A DNA stretch of 64,000 nucleotides from Pectobacterium sp. A5351 (GTDB lineage Bacteria > Pseudomonadota > Gammaproteobacteria > Enterobacterales > Enterobacteriaceae). The notes below the pieces were generated by a model. It did no database searches, was not told where the DNA came from, and saw only the letters and a list, made by a program, of their open reading frames with translations. Numbering within the stretch: position 1 is the first letter of the stretch; every line of letters begins with the position of its first letter. Where the stretch lies: contig NZ_CP116477.1 in the NCBI RefSeq assembly GCF_028335745.1, positions 4,337,384 through 4,401,383 on the forward strand, read 5' to 3'. Below are positions 11,267 to 24,350 of the stretch, piece by piece. The position numbers and the translations under genes were made by a program.

Positions 11267-11426
11267 GATTAGAGGCCTTTAGAAATTAATTACACCAATC
11301 ATGAACGGGGATGATTGTTAGTAAAAATGGGGCTTCAGAAAGAAATTTAAATAATTGTTCACCTTTTCGCTACTTATCGATTGAATTCGCAGGTATGACC
11401 CGTATAATTTGCTCGTTTTTTGCTGC

Positions 11427-11456
11427 TTGACTCAATGGTGTAAAGGCAGTTTTATA
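11427..11456 (+). promoter_or_regulatory. Probable sigma-70 promoter of atpIBEFHAGDC
   Basis: TTGACT (11427-11432) and TTTATA (11451-11456) are separated by 18 bp, about 45 bp upstream of the atpI start. The surrounding TTTTTTGCTGCTTGACTC resembles the known E. coli atp promoter region as I remember it. Confidence 0.65.
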
Positions 11457-11501
11457 CGTCATTCGGTATACCTCTGAAAAGGTACGGAGAGAGCAAACGT
11501 C

Positions 11502-12708
<1,207 letters not shown>

Positions 12709-12739
12709 TTTTCTTTCAACAAATAACGTTTTTAACTGA

Positions 12740-12997
<258 letters not shown>

Positions 12998-13060
12998 GCA
13001 GAATGTTTTCTGCTGAGGTTAAAACATCAACTTATTTAACTTTGAAAGAGGCATTGTGCT

Positions 13061-13531
13061 GTGAATATTAATGCAACAATCCTCGGCCAGGCCATTGCGT
13101 TCGTCCTGTTTGTCTGGTTCTGCATGAAGTATGTATGGCCGCCGATGATGGCAGCCATCGAGAAACGTCAGAAAGAAATTGCTGACGGTCTTGCTTCTGC
13201 TGAACGTGCCAAAAAAGATTTGAACTTGGCTCAGGCCAATGCGACAGATCAACTGAAGAAAGCCAAAGCGGATGCTCAGGTTATCATCGAGCAGGCGAAC
13301 AAACGCCGAGCTCAGATCCTGGATGAGGCGAAAGCTGAAGCGGAAGCTGAACGTAACAAGATTGTGGCGCAGGCGCAGGCTGAAATCGAAGCCGAACGTA
13401 AACGCGCTCGTGAAGAGCTGCGTAAGCAAGTTGCCGTATTGGCGATTGCCGGTGCCGAGAAAATTATTGAACGTTCCGTGGATGAAGCTGCTAACAGCGA
13501 CATCGTTGATAAACTGGTCGCTGAACTGTAA
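13061..13531 (+). CDS. atpF: F0F1 ATP synthase subunit b
   Basis: Peripheral stalk subunit: one N-terminal membrane helix (about residues 5-25) followed by a long charged dimerising coiled coil to residue 156. It holds the F1 head still through subunit delta. The start is GTG at 13061, since the reading [21 protein letters not shown] matches the E. coli N terminus. Full length. Confidence 0.97.
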   Translation: MNINATILGQAIAFVLFVWFCMKYVWPPMMAAIEKRQKEIADGLASAERAKKDLNLAQANATDQLKKAKADAQVIIEQANKRRAQILDEAKAEAEAERNKIVAQAQAEIEAERKRAREELRKQVAVLAIAGAEKIIERSVDEAANSDIVDKLVAEL

Positions 13532-13545
13532 GGAGGGAGGGGCTG

Positions 13546-14079
13546 ATGTCTGAATTTGTCACGGTAGCTCGCCCCTACGCCAAAGCAGCTTTTGACTTTG
13601 CGGTTGAGAATCAGGCCTTGGATCGCTGGCAGAACATGCTGGCGTTTTCGGCCGAAGTAGCGCGCAATGAGCAGATTGCCGAGCTGCTTTCCGGTGCGGT
13701 TGCACCGATTGAGCTGGCGAAAACGTTTATTGCCGTTTGTGGTGATCAACTTGATGAAGCCGGTCAGAACCTGATTAGGGTGATGGCCGAAAACGGACGT
13801 TTACCGGTACTTCCTGAAGTACTGGAACAATTTATTCAACTGCGGGCAGCACTGGAATCGACGGTTGACGTCGATGTGATTTCTGCCAGCACGTTGAGTG
13901 AGCAGCAGCAATCAAAGATCGCTGCCGCTATGGAAAAACGTCTGTCACGCAAAGTGAAGCTGAATTGCAAAATTGATAAGTCTGTCATGGCCGGCGTGGT
14001 TATTCGCGCGGGCGATATGGTGATAGATGGCAGCATTCGCGGTCGTCTGGAACGTCTGGCAGACGTCTTGCAGTCTTAA
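13546..14079 (+). CDS. atpH: F0F1 ATP synthase subunit delta
   Basis: Joins the b-subunit stalk to the top of the F1 alpha-beta ring. The 177-residue protein has the N-terminal helical bundle starting [17 protein letters not shown] and the C-terminal signature [16 protein letters not shown]. It has a strong AAGGAGG ribosome site and lies 14 bp after atpF. Confidence 0.97.
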   Translation: MSEFVTVARPYAKAAFDFAVENQALDRWQNMLAFSAEVARNEQIAELLSGAVAPIELAKTFIAVCGDQLDEAGQNLIRVMAENGRLPVLPEVLEQFIQLRAALESTVDVDVISASTLSEQQQSKIAAAMEKRLSRKVKLNCKIDKSVMAGVVIRAGDMVIDGSIRGRLERLADVLQS

Positions 14080-14091
14080 GGGGACTGGAGC

Positions 14092-15633
14092 ATGCAACTG
14101 AATTCCACCGAAATCAGCGAACTGATCAAGCAGCGCATTGCTCAGTTCAATGTGGTGAGCGAAGCTCACAATGAAGGTACTATTGTTTCCGTCAGCGACG
14201 GAATCATCCGTGTCCACGGTCTGGCAGACGTGATGCAGGGAGAGATGATCTCTCTGCCGGGTAACCGTTATGCGATCGCACTGAACCTGGAGCGCGACTC
14301 CGTTGGTGCGGTAGTTATGGGTCCGTATGCGGATCTGGCTGAAGGCATGAAAGTAAAATGCACCGGCCGTATTCTTGAAGTTCCGGTTGGCCGTGGCCTG
14401 CTGGGTCGTGTGGTCAACACGCTGGGCGCACCGATTGACGGTAAAGGCGCACTGGATCATGACGGTTTCTCTGCGGTTGAAGCGATTGCGCCTGGCGTAA
14501 TCGAACGTCAGTCCGTTGATGAGCCTGTACAAACGGGCTATAAGTCTGTTGACGCCATGATTCCAATCGGTCGTGGTCAGCGTGAGCTGATTATCGGTGA
14601 CCGTCAGACAGGTAAAACTGCTCTGGCTATCGACGCCATCATCAACCAGCGTGATTCCGGCATCAAATGTGTGTACGTCGCTATCGGCCAGAAAGCCTCC
14701 ACGATTTCTAACGTGGTGCGTAAACTGGAAGAGCATGGCGCACTGGAAAACACCATTGTCGTCGTCGCTACCGCGTCTGAGTCTGCCGCTCTGCAATATC
14801 TGGCACCGTATGCCGGTTGTGCGATGGGCGAGTACTTCCGTGACCGCGGTGAAGATGCGCTGATTATTTATGATGACCTGTCCAAACAGGCCGTTGCTTA
14901 TCGTCAGATTTCTCTGCTGCTCCGTCGTCCGCCAGGCCGTGAAGCTTATCCTGGTGACGTTTTCTATCTCCACTCCCGTTTGCTGGAGCGTGCATCGCGT
15001 GTTAACGCTGATTACGTTGAAGCATTCACCAAGGGTGAAGTGAAGGGGAAAACCGGTTCGTTGACCGCTCTGCCGATCATCGAAACGCAAGCGGGTGACG
15101 TTTCTGCGTTCGTTCCGACTAACGTAATTTCTATTACCGATGGTCAGATCTTCCTGGAATCCAACCTGTTTAACGCCGGTATTCGTCCTGCGGTTAACCC
15201 AGGGATCTCCGTATCCCGTGTGGGTGGTGCAGCACAGACCAAGATCATGAAGAAACTGTCCGGTGGTATTCGTACCGCACTGGCACAGTACCGTGAGCTG
15301 GCAGCATTCTCTCAGTTCGCTTCCGATCTTGATGATGCAACCCGTAAGCAGTTGAGCCACGGTCAGAAAGTGACCGAGCTGTTGAAACAGAAACAGTATG
15401 CGCCGATGTCTGTCGCACAGCAGTCTCTGGTTCTGTTTGCGGCAGAACGTGGTTATCTGGAAGATGTTGAGCTGTCGAAAGTCGGTAGCTTTGAAGCGGC
15501 ACTGCTGGCTTACGCCGATCGTGAGCATGGCGAACTTCTGCAACAAATCGACCAGACTGGCGCTTATAACGATGAGATCGAGGGCAAATTTAAAGGCATC
15601 CTCGATACTTTTAAGGCAACCCAGTCCTGGTAA
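14092..15633 (+). CDS. atpA: F0F1 ATP synthase subunit alpha
   Basis: Non-catalytic nucleotide-binding subunit of F1. The P loop GDRQTGKT is at about residues 169-176, and the alpha/beta signature region [14 protein letters not shown] is near residue 365. It is 513 residues, as in E. coli. It lies 12 bp after atpH. A long open frame on the opposite strand here is only a shadow of its codon use. Confidence 0.98.
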   Translation: MQLNSTEISELIKQRIAQFNVVSEAHNEGTIVSVSDGIIRVHGLADVMQGEMISLPGNRYAIALNLERDSVGAVVMGPYADLAEGMKVKCTGRILEVPVGRGLLGRVVNTLGAPIDGKGALDHDGFSAVEAIAPGVIERQSVDEPVQTGYKSVDAMIPIGRGQRELIIGDRQTGKTALAIDAIINQRDSGIKCVYVAIGQKASTISNVVRKLEEHGALENTIVVVATASESAALQYLAPYAGCAMGEYFRDRGEDALIIYDDLSKQAVAYRQISLLLRRPPGREAYPGDVFYLHSRLLERASRVNADYVEAFTKGEVKGKTGSLTALPIIETQAGDVSAFVPTNVISITDGQIFLESNLFNAGIRPAVNPGISVSRVGGAAQTKIMKKLSGGIRTALAQYRELAAFSQFASDLDDATRKQLSHGQKVTELLKQKQYAPMSVAQQSLVLFAAERGYLEDVELSKVGSFEAALLAYADREHGELLQQIDQTGAYNDEIEGKFKGILDTFKATQSW

Positions 15634-15685
15634 CGCCCGGTGGCCTGCTGTAAAGCAGGCCGCAAGGCTTTGAGGAGAAGCAAAG

Positions 15686-17979
<2,294 letters not shown>

Positions 17980-17998
17980 CGCCTTGTAGGAGGGTGAC

Positions 17999-18418
17999 AT
18001 GGCTATGACTTACCATCTGGATGTCGTGAGTGCAGAACAGCAAATGTTCTCCGGTCTGGTGCAGAAGATCCAGGTAACGGGGAGCGAAGGCGAACTGGGT
18101 ATTTATCCGGGACATGCCCCTCTGCTTACTGCCATTAAGCCTGGTATGGTTCGTATCGTTAAGCAGCACGGTGAGGAAGAGTATATTTATCTTTCTGGCG
18201 GCATCCTTGAGGTGCAACCAAATACCGTTACCGTGCTGTCTGATACCGCTATCCGTGGGCAGGATTTGGATGAAGCCCGTGCGTTGGAAGCGAAACGCAA
18301 AGCTGAAGATCATATCCGCAATTCACATGGTGATGTGGATTATGCTCAGGCTTCAGCAGAGCTGAGCAAAGCGATTGCGAAGCTGCGCGTTATCGAGCTG
18401 ACCAGAAAAGCGATGTAA
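17999..18418 (+). CDS. atpC: F0F1 ATP synthase subunit epsilon
   Basis: Rotor-end subunit that also inhibits ATP hydrolysis through its C-terminal helices. The N-terminal beta sandwich ([32 protein letters not shown]) and the C-terminal helical hairpin are complete at 139 residues. The ATG at 17999 has an AGGAGGG site. It is the last gene of the operon and is followed by a strong terminator. Confidence 0.98.
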   Translation: MAMTYHLDVVSAEQQMFSGLVQKIQVTGSEGELGIYPGHAPLLTAIKPGMVRIVKQHGEEEYIYLSGGILEVQPNTVTVLSDTAIRGQDLDEARALEAKRKAEDHIRNSHGDVDYAQASAELSKAIAKLRVIELTRKAM

Positions 18419-18438
18419 CAGATAAGCTTGCAATAATT

Positions 18439-18474
18439 GAAGGCCAGTCAGTTCACACTGACTGGCCTTTTTGT
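18439..18474 (+). terminator. Terminator of the atp operon
   Basis: AAGGCCAGTCAGT pairs with ACTGACTGGCCTT around a short loop and is followed by TTTTTGTATTTT. This is a strong rho-independent terminator 20 bp after the atpC stop codon. Confidence 0.92.
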
Positions 18475-18530
18475 ATTTTAGCATTTTAGCATATGTTATA
18501 CGCCGAGATAAAAAATGCCTGCAAGAGCAG

Positions 18531-19954
18531 TAATGCCAGTCAGTTAAGCAACTGACTGGCATTTTTTCTCAGCTTTTCGATATTTATAAGGTCTCTCTTT
18601 CACTACTCTCGGAAAGGCTCTTTCCCTTCTTATCGGCAGCTTCACCATCTGCCCCATACTTTCCAGATCTCGCAGTAGCTCAGGGATACGACCCGGCGAT
18701 GCGCCCTGAAGCGTCATCAACATTCTCATGACCAGCCCGCAGGATTCTGAGAAGCTCAGCTGATTTGGCCAGTAACCTTTCAGTTGACTGGCCATTTTAA
18801 TCATCTGATAACGCACCAGATTATACGCCAGCAGCACACCCCATAACTCCTGCTCCACAAGTTCCGGTTTTTTGCTTCTCAGTGCCAGCCTGCTCAGTTG
18901 CATTGTCTGTTTGATTTCACGGTAACCCAACTCGATTTCCCAACGGTGACTGTAAAGCTCAACCATTTCACCTCCCGGATAACGCATGCCATCGGTCATC
19001 GAGGTCAGTAACTGATAGGTTTTGCCTTTACGGCTATAGGTCAGTAATCGGGCTGTCACTTCTGTACTCAGTCCCGGCCATTTTTTGCGGGATTGTGGCG
19101 TCGTTTTCAACTGTACCAGATGATCGCCTTTTCCCAGTTTCCGGACCTCCTCGTAACGGGTACCTTTCTTAAGCGGTATCATCCAGTGTCGGTGTTCTCC
19201 CGCACGCTTCCAGGCATTCAGTAACCCTAATGAGTAATACCCTTTATCGAGCAGCGTCAGCGTATTATCTGCGGTCTGGTCTATCAGTTGCTCAGCCAGG
19301 GTATATTCGCTGTCTTTCATCGTACCGAAGGCTGCGGCGGTTATCAGATGGCTGGTCAGCTCCATCTGACAGACCATTTTGACCTGCGGGTAGGGGCCAG
19401 GTTGGCCGCAGTAAGTCTGGCGCGGGAAGGCGGCATCATTTTCAGGTGTTTCCTGTGTGCGCCAGACGACGCCATCCATCGCCAGTAACGTCAATCCACA
19501 CCAGTGAGGATGTGCCACAGCGTTGTGCCACAAGTGAGCAGTGTGCGTGAACACCCGTCGAACGGCATCACTTCCGAGTCGCTGGCGGGCCTGGATAACC
19601 GCGCTGGGAGCAACAAAGGGACGGTTACCGGGCAGCATAATATCCAGCCGATTGACAATCTGATGAAGCGGCTCCTTACGTTCAAGCGCCATGCCGACAA
19701 TGCACCAGACCATCATTTCGAGAGGAAGACGGCGTTTACGCAGGGTGACCACGCCGGACTCAGCAAGGCAACGAGCAATAAGTTCTGGGTCAAGAAAGTC
19801 GCCAAGAGAAGTCAAAGGGTTACGGGTCGAGTCGTAACGTGAAACGAGGTCGATGGCCTGAGAAATACGCATAAAAAATCCGGAAATGAAGAACATTTCC
19901 GGATTCTTACACAGCTATTGGATCGTTCAACTGATCCTTAACTGATCAGCATTA
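18531..19954 (-). mobile_element. Complete IS4-family insertion sequence (IS4-like)
   Basis: A 1424 bp element with 18 bp imperfect inverted ends: TAATGCCAGTCAGTTAAG at the left and TAATGCTGATCAGTTAAG read inward from the right. It is flanked by a perfect 12 bp direct repeat, CTGCAAGAGCAG, at 18519-18530 and 19955-19966, the target duplication. Size, ends and transposase all resemble E. coli IS4 (about 1426 bp). The intact duplication and intact transposase gene argue for a recent insertion. Confidence 0.95.
18544..19872 (-). CDS. IS4 transposase (DDE family)
   Basis: Cut-and-paste transposase of 442 residues, the length of E. coli IS4 InsG, and very similar to it along its whole length as I recall that sequence. 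The catalytic acidic residues fall in LLAMDGVVW, TLLDKGYYS and the YREK signature YSHRWEIELGYREIK (Y-2-R-3-E-6-K). I chose the ATG at 19872 (MRISQAIDLV); the longer frame from 19896 would add eight residues with no homologous match. The last codons lie inside the left-end hairpin of the element. Confidence 0.96.
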   Translation of the reverse strand: MRISQAIDLVSRYDSTRNPLTSLGDFLDPELIARCLAESGVVTLRKRRLPLEMMVWCIVGMALERKEPLHQIVNRLDIMLPGNRPFVAPSAVIQARQRLGSDAVRRVFTHTAHLWHNAVAHPHWCGLTLLAMDGVVWRTQETPENDAAFPRQTYCGQPGPYPQVKMVCQMELTSHLITAAAFGTMKDSEYTLAEQLIDQTADNTLTLLDKGYYSLGLLNAWKRAGEHRHWMIPLKKGTRYEEVRKLGKGDHLVQLKTTPQSRKKWPGLSTEVTARLLTYSRKGKTYQLLTSMTDGMRYPGGEMVELYSHRWEIELGYREIKQTMQLSRLALRSKKPELVEQELWGVLLAYNLVRYQMIKMASQLKGYWPNQLSFSESCGLVMRMLMTLQGASPGRIPELLRDLESMGQMVKLPIRRERAFPRVVKERPYKYRKAEKKCQSVA

Positions 19955-20048
19955 CTGCAAGAGCAGGCATTCAGATCGTAGACAAACCTATTTACCGAAC
20001 GAAAACGGTAGTAACGGAATAGAAGAGTAAAGCGTTTGCGCCAGGGAC

Positions 20049-20119
20049 AAAAACGTCAGGAACGTTTTTGAACGTCGCTAGCGACGGCCCTGCAAGGGTG
20101 AATCTCAGGAATGAGATTC
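20049..20119. repeat. Cluster of four tandem hairpins
   Basis: Four palindromes follow one another: AAAAACGT-cagg-aACGTTTTT (20049-20069), CGTCGCTAGCGACG (20073-20086), CCCT-gca-AGGG (20088-20098) and GAATCTCA-ggaa-TGAGATTC (20100-20119). The surrounding bases (19985-20200) show no coding frame. This looks like a dispersed intergenic repeat or a structured RNA gene. It lies between the split terminator and the hairpin at 20208-20236. Only this copy is in the window. Confidence 0.5.
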
Positions 20120-20206
20120 ATATCTGCGCAAGCCGAGCGCACATGGATGTGTTTACAGCGTCTTTACGATCTATCCGTTACTACCGCGCTCGACGCGTTT
20201 TATTAG

Positions 20207-20236
20207 CAACCCCACCTTATTAGGCGGGGTTTATTT
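20207..20236 (+). terminator. Terminator hairpin downstream of pelX
   Basis: AACCCCACC and GGCGGGGTT pair around TTATTA and are followed by TATTT on the plus strand. The hairpin lies just beyond the pelX stop codon. The T-rich side is on the plus strand, so it is a better terminator for rightward RNA than for pelX itself, although the stem could act both ways. Confidence 0.6.
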
Positions 20237-20244
20237 GAAGTGAC

Positions 20245-22479
20245 TTATTTTTTCTTCAGAAAGTCGCCAAGTACCAGATTGCCTTTGGCATCACGCGTAA
20301 ACGTCTCAGGGATGGCTACCGATACGAAGTTATTTACGGTGATTTCCTTACCTTGCGCGTTAACAGAGCGGTCGCCTTTGATGAAATAGTTGGTGTTATC
20401 GATATTGCCGACAACCGCATCATCATATTTACCCGCTTTGGTCTTCAGTGAAATGTTGTTCTTGAAGACGCCTTGTTTTTCCGGGCCAGAGTAAGGGCTT
20501 GGGCGGAAAATAAAGTTAAAGCGTTCGTTATCTAACGCGATGTTGTCTTCAACGATCAAGGCGCCAGGGTTGAAGTTGTCGGTGAAACCATCAAGTTTGT
20601 TACCCACAGCAATGCTGTGTTTAACCTGATGCGCCACCGGCTGACCTTCTCCACCCATTTTGAAGCCGTTGCTGGTGTTGTTCATGGCAATTGAATTCTC
20701 GATCACCACAACGCCGTTTGCGCCGTCTTCAATTTTGTTAAACAGGTCGAAGCCGTCATCGACGTTATTGTGCGAGAACGCACCGCGAATCACGTTGCCT
20801 TCACCCACACGCATTTTCACCGCAAAACCGTCGGCGTTAATCTTGCCTGGGTCTTGGTTGCTGTGAGATTCTGAGTTCAGGATCAGGTTATGGCTGGCCC
20901 ACAGTGGTCTGCCTACATCGGCCGTTGAGGTTACCTGAATACCGGTATCGTCAGCGTGATGCGCCAGAACGCGTTCGATGGTGTTGTAGCTCCCCTCGAT
21001 ACGGAACGGTTTCTCTGTGATTTCAATCCCTTTAACATGCCAATGGCTCGCTTTCAGTTGCAGGCCATGAATGACGGCTTTATTACCGACAGTAAACAGG
21101 TTTTTGACGGCTTTTTGCTGGCCGCTGGCGCTGACAGGAATTTCTGACGCGCTGTAATCGCCGTCGCTGAGCCAAATGGTACCGCCTGCTGGCAGAGCGG
21201 CGACGGCGCTGGCAAAATCGAGCGGTGCATTTTTACTGCCATCATTGCTGGCTGAGCCTTGTGGTGAAACATACAGATTTTTAGCGTCTGCATAGGCCAC
21301 TTTTTCAACCTTGAACGTACTTTCTTTTACCGCTTTATCATCCCCTTCCGCAGGCTGATAAGCGAGTTTGAATTCAGCGCTATTACCGGCAATTTTCGCT
21401 GGCAGAGAGAACATCTCGCCTGCTTTTACCTGCTTGGCATCACCCAGTGACTTACCGTCTTGTGATACGGTTATCGTGCCGTTGTAATTGACTTTCGCCT
21501 GCACGACATAGTGTTCGCTGGTGGTTTTCGGTGATGACATCACCTGGAGCAGAGGATCATAAACCTTAGCCTTAAACTCCGGTGACGCTTTGGTTTGGGC
21601 TGCTGTCGTCGTCAACTGTGCATTGCTGACGGTGATTTTGGCGTTACGAGAAGCAAAGAAACCGACGTAGTAGTGGTCTTTATCCAACTTGGTAACAACG
21701 TCCGCGCCTTTGACTTCTTTCGAGACCCAGTTATCTGTGCCTTTCGGCGCATAAGAGGTAATGAAGCCGTCGTTGGTACGCTCCAGTTTCAGGCGGAAGG
21801 TGGGCGTTTGCTCCAGATTCACATTTTCCTGATAGCTGGTTTTGGTAATCTTCGCGCCTGCGTTGCCCCACGGTTGCGTGACGCCATTACGTAAAATCGC
21901 CTGTAGTTTGACTTCGGTATGAGACTTTTTATCCTGCGTCATGATGGCATTCATCACCATGTTGGATGCGGCAGGGAATTCTTCATACCCTTCTTTCAGC
22001 GGTTCCTGACGCGGTACGCCGATAATATCGCGTACCAGAATCCCCGCCCCTTCCTGAGCCGCAGGTTTGGCACCGTTTTCTGGCCCAAATTGTTCCACGG
22101 TAATATCAGACTGAAGCGTAAAGTTCACATTGGCAGGCAACTGCGTATAGAAGAATGTCAGTCCGTCATGGGTGTTAGCAATCTTTCCGCCGCGACTCTC
22201 GATCGTGATCGGTGCGGACAAATCTGCCTTATCCCCCGGCGCTAATTTCTTGCCGTTAATGGTGACGTCGTTAACGCCAATTTTTTCCGGCAGGACATTG
22301 GATGAGAAGTTCACATCTGTCGACTGACCAAAAGCCATTCCGTGCCAGACAGGTGTTGATTCTGTCGCGGCGTGTGTACTGAAGCTGAAGAGTAATGCAT
22401 TCGTCAGCGCGACGGCTGCGAGGCGTGAAGAACGGTGTTTCCGTAAAGAGTCACATTTTGGTGAAGAACAACGTTTCAT
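20245..22479 (-). CDS. pelX: Exopolygalacturonate lyase / pectate lyase, family PL9 (PelX-like)
   Basis: Pectin-degrading lyase of polysaccharide lyase family 9, cleaving polygalacturonate by beta-elimination. The 744-residue size fits exo-acting PelX (pectate disaccharide-lyase, periplasmic in Dickeya) rather than the ~425-residue PelL. A signal peptide with a basic start and a hydrophobic run ends near THA-ATES (residue 37). Residues 38-400 form a beta-rich N-terminal part. The right-handed beta-helix starts at LYVSPQGSASNDGS (about 411) and contains HHADDTGIQV, NADGFAVK, NNVDDGFDLF and NTSNGFKMGG, typical PL9 helix turns. AAGGAG precedes the start. A KdgR-like operator lies 46 bp upstream. 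Whether it is PelX exactly, rather than another PL9 member, is not certain. Confidence 0.85.
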   Translation of the reverse strand: MKRCSSPKCDSLRKHRSSRLAAVALTNALLFSFSTHAATESTPVWHGMAFGQSTDVNFSSNVLPEKIGVNDVTINGKKLAPGDKADLSAPITIESRGGKIANTHDGLTFFYTQLPANVNFTLQSDITVEQFGPENGAKPAAQEGAGILVRDIIGVPRQEPLKEGYEEFPAASNMVMNAIMTQDKKSHTEVKLQAILRNGVTQPWGNAGAKITKTSYQENVNLEQTPTFRLKLERTNDGFITSYAPKGTDNWVSKEVKGADVVTKLDKDHYYVGFFASRNAKITVSNAQLTTTAAQTKASPEFKAKVYDPLLQVMSSPKTTSEHYVVQAKVNYNGTITVSQDGKSLGDAKQVKAGEMFSLPAKIAGNSAEFKLAYQPAEGDDKAVKESTFKVEKVAYADAKNLYVSPQGSASNDGSKNAPLDFASAVAALPAGGTIWLSDGDYSASEIPVSASGQQKAVKNLFTVGNKAVIHGLQLKASHWHVKGIEITEKPFRIEGSYNTIERVLAHHADDTGIQVTSTADVGRPLWASHNLILNSESHSNQDPGKINADGFAVKMRVGEGNVIRGAFSHNNVDDGFDLFNKIEDGANGVVVIENSIAMNNTSNGFKMGGEGQPVAHQVKHSIAVGNKLDGFTDNFNPGALIVEDNIALDNERFNFIFRPSPYSGPEKQGVFKNNISLKTKAGKYDDAVVGNIDNTNYFIKGDRSVNAQGKEITVNNFVSVAIPETFTRDAKGNLVLGDFLKKK

Positions 22480-22525
22480 TGTATCTCCTTCATTATTGAA
22501 TTATTCGCCCGCGTATATTGCTATA

Positions 22526-22544
22526 AATGAAACGCTGTTTCTTT
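22526..22544 (-). promoter_or_regulatory. KdgR operator candidate upstream of pelX
   Basis: AATGAAACGCTGTTTCTTT matches the imperfect palindrome bound by KdgR, the repressor of pectinolysis genes in Pectobacterium and Dickeya (AATGAAA..TTTCATT-type box). KdgR releases its sites when 2-keto-3-deoxygluconate, a pectin breakdown product, accumulates. The match is by eye. Confidence 0.7.
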
Positions 22545-22794
22545 TGCTTGCGTCACAAATGGAAATACTTAAAAACAAAGTCTGTTTTTTATGAAACTCA
22601 GTGCCACTTCTGGTTTTTGGGGTCGTCATTCTCCCGCCATGAGCATTCATCGTGTTGTGCAAGATTTTCAGAAAAAACTCACCAAAAAGTATCCGCGTTA
22701 TGCATGAGTTTCGGTAAACTCTGGTTATTCATGCCGTAACAGGTTGGCCATTTTTATTCTTGCGGAGCGGTGGCTTCGCACTGTCAGGATGCTT

Positions 22795-24165
22795 ATGTCG
22801 AATAGTGCTATGAGTGTGGTGATCCTTGCTGCGGGTAAAGGAACCCGCATGTATTCCGACCTTCCTAAGGTGTTACATAAGCTGGCAGGTAAGCCGATGG
22901 TTCAGCACGTCATTAATGCGGCAATGACAACAGGTGCACAGCACGTTCATCTGGTATATGGTCACGGCGGTGATTTGCTAAAACGTGAATTGGCCGATCC
23001 GGCATTGAACTGGGTGCTACAGGCGGAACAACTGGGAACGGGTCATGCGATGCAGCAAGCCGCTCCACATTTTGCTGATGATGAAGATATCTTGATGCTG
23101 TATGGCGATGTGCCGCTGATTTCATCGCAAACGCTAGGGCGTTTACGTCAGGCTAAGCCGCAGGGTGGTATTGGTCTGTTGACGGTGAAACTGGACGATC
23201 CGACGGGCTATGGGCGAATCGTGCGTGAGAACGGTGCTGTAGTCGGGATCGTTGAGCACAAAGATGCCAGCGAAGCACAGCGCCAGATTAACGAGATTAA
23301 TACTGGCATATTGATTGCCAACGGCAAAGATTTGAAGCGCTGGCTAAGCCGTTTGAACAACAACAACGCACAGGGCGAATTTTACATCACCGATATTATT
23401 GCGATGGCGGCGGAAGAAGGCCAGCGCGTTGAAGCGGTTCATCCCGAGCGGCTGAGTGAAGTGGAGGGCATCAATAACCGTCTGCAACTGTCGGCGCTGG
23501 AGCGGGTTTATCAACGTGAACAGGCGGACAAGCTGCTGTTAGCTGGTGTCATGCTGCTCGACCCGGCACGGTTTGATCTGCGTGGCGAATTGACTCACGG
23601 TCGCGATGTGGTGATTGATGTCAATGTCATCGTAGAAGGCAATGTTAAGCTAGGCAACCGGGTGAAAATCGGCGCAGGCTGTGTGATTAAAAACAGCATC
23701 ATTGGCGACGATTGTGAGATCAGCCCTTACTCTGTGTTGGAAGACGCGGTGTTAGAAGCAGAGTGTACCGTTGGCCCGTTTGCCCGTTTGCGCCCAGGCG
23801 CTGAGCTGGCTGAAGGCGCGCATGTCGGTAACTTTGTCGAATTGAAAAAGGCGCGTTTAGGTAAAGGATCAAAAGCAGGCCACTTGAGCTATTTGGGGGA
23901 TGCGGATATCGGTTCCGGTGTTAATATTGGCGCGGGAACGATCACCTGTAATTATGACGGTGCGAATAAACACAAAACGGTGATTGGCGACGACGTGTTT
24001 GTCGGCTCGGATAGTCAATTGGTGGCGCCCGTTAGCATAGCCAATGGCGCGACAATCGGCGCGGGAACGACGGTTACGCGCGATGTGGCAGAGAATGAGC
24101 TGGTGATCAGCCGCGTGAAACAACAGCATATTTCCGGCTGGCAGCGTCCGGTGAAAAAGAAATAG
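22795..24165 (+). CDS. glmU: Bifunctional GlmU (acetyltransferase / uridylyltransferase)
   Basis: Makes UDP-N-acetylglucosamine for peptidoglycan and lipopolysaccharide in two steps: acetylation of glucosamine-1-phosphate, then uridylyl transfer. The N-terminal pyrophosphorylase domain has LAAGKGTRM near residue 11. The C-terminal left-handed beta helix has many hexapeptide repeats and the motif [16 protein letters not shown] chose the ATG at 22795, giving 456 residues as in E. coli; an upstream in-frame start at 22744 would add 17 unrelated residues. It forms an operon with glmS. Confidence 0.96.
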   Translation: MSNSAMSVVILAAGKGTRMYSDLPKVLHKLAGKPMVQHVINAAMTTGAQHVHLVYGHGGDLLKRELADPALNWVLQAEQLGTGHAMQQAAPHFADDEDILMLYGDVPLISSQTLGRLRQAKPQGGIGLLTVKLDDPTGYGRIVRENGAVVGIVEHKDASEAQRQINEINTGILIANGKDLKRWLSRLNNNNAQGEFYITDIIAMAAEEGQRVEAVHPERLSEVEGINNRLQLSALERVYQREQADKLLLAGVMLLDPARFDLRGELTHGRDVVIDVNVIVEGNVKLGNRVKIGAGCVIKNSIIGDDCEISPYSVLEDAVLEAECTVGPFARLRPGAELAEGAHVGNFVELKKARLGKGSKAGHLSYLGDADIGSGVNIGAGTITCNYDGANKHKTVIGDDVFVGSDSQLVAPVSIANGATIGAGTTVTRDVAENELVISRVKQQHISGWQRPVKKK

Positions 24166-24350
24166 TATTTTAATGCCTCTGCCTATTGTGGAGGCCATTT
24201 TGTCCTGTGCTTTGGCGTCTCCCAGAGTACAGAACAAAACATAATAATCCCCAACTCTCTACAAGGCTCGGGGAACCCGGAACAACCGGAATAATCAGGT
24301 CTAAGACATCCCTGGTGACACAATATGTCACTTTTATAGGAATACCATCG

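Larger units (their letters stand above)
10880..11501. other. Long AT-rich leader region upstream of the atp operon
   Basis: This 622 bp region has no credible gene. It holds an inverted repeat without a T tract just after rsmG (TTGCCACC / GGTGGCAG at about 10926-10952), a stretch very rich in A and T (10980-11220), a perfect CRP-type palindrome at 11251-11266 and the likely atp promoter at 11427-11456, listed separately. Confidence 0.6.
18511..19974 (-). terminator. Minus-strand terminator-like hairpin split by the IS4 element
   Basis: Removing the IS and one copy of the 12 bp duplication rebuilds AATGCCTGC-AAGA-GCAGGCATT, a perfect 9 bp stem with a 4-base loop. On the minus strand it is followed by six T residues, the form of a rho-independent terminator. 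The IS entered through the loop and inner stem. No gene that this terminator would serve is obvious between it and pelX other than the hairpin cluster at 20049-20119. Confidence 0.6.

Noticed and set aside
24166..24350. glmS ribozyme or riboswitch upstream of glmS
   Set aside because: The glmS ribozyme is typical of Gram-positive bacteria; none of its core is visible here, and enterobacteria use GlmY/GlmZ small RNAs instead.
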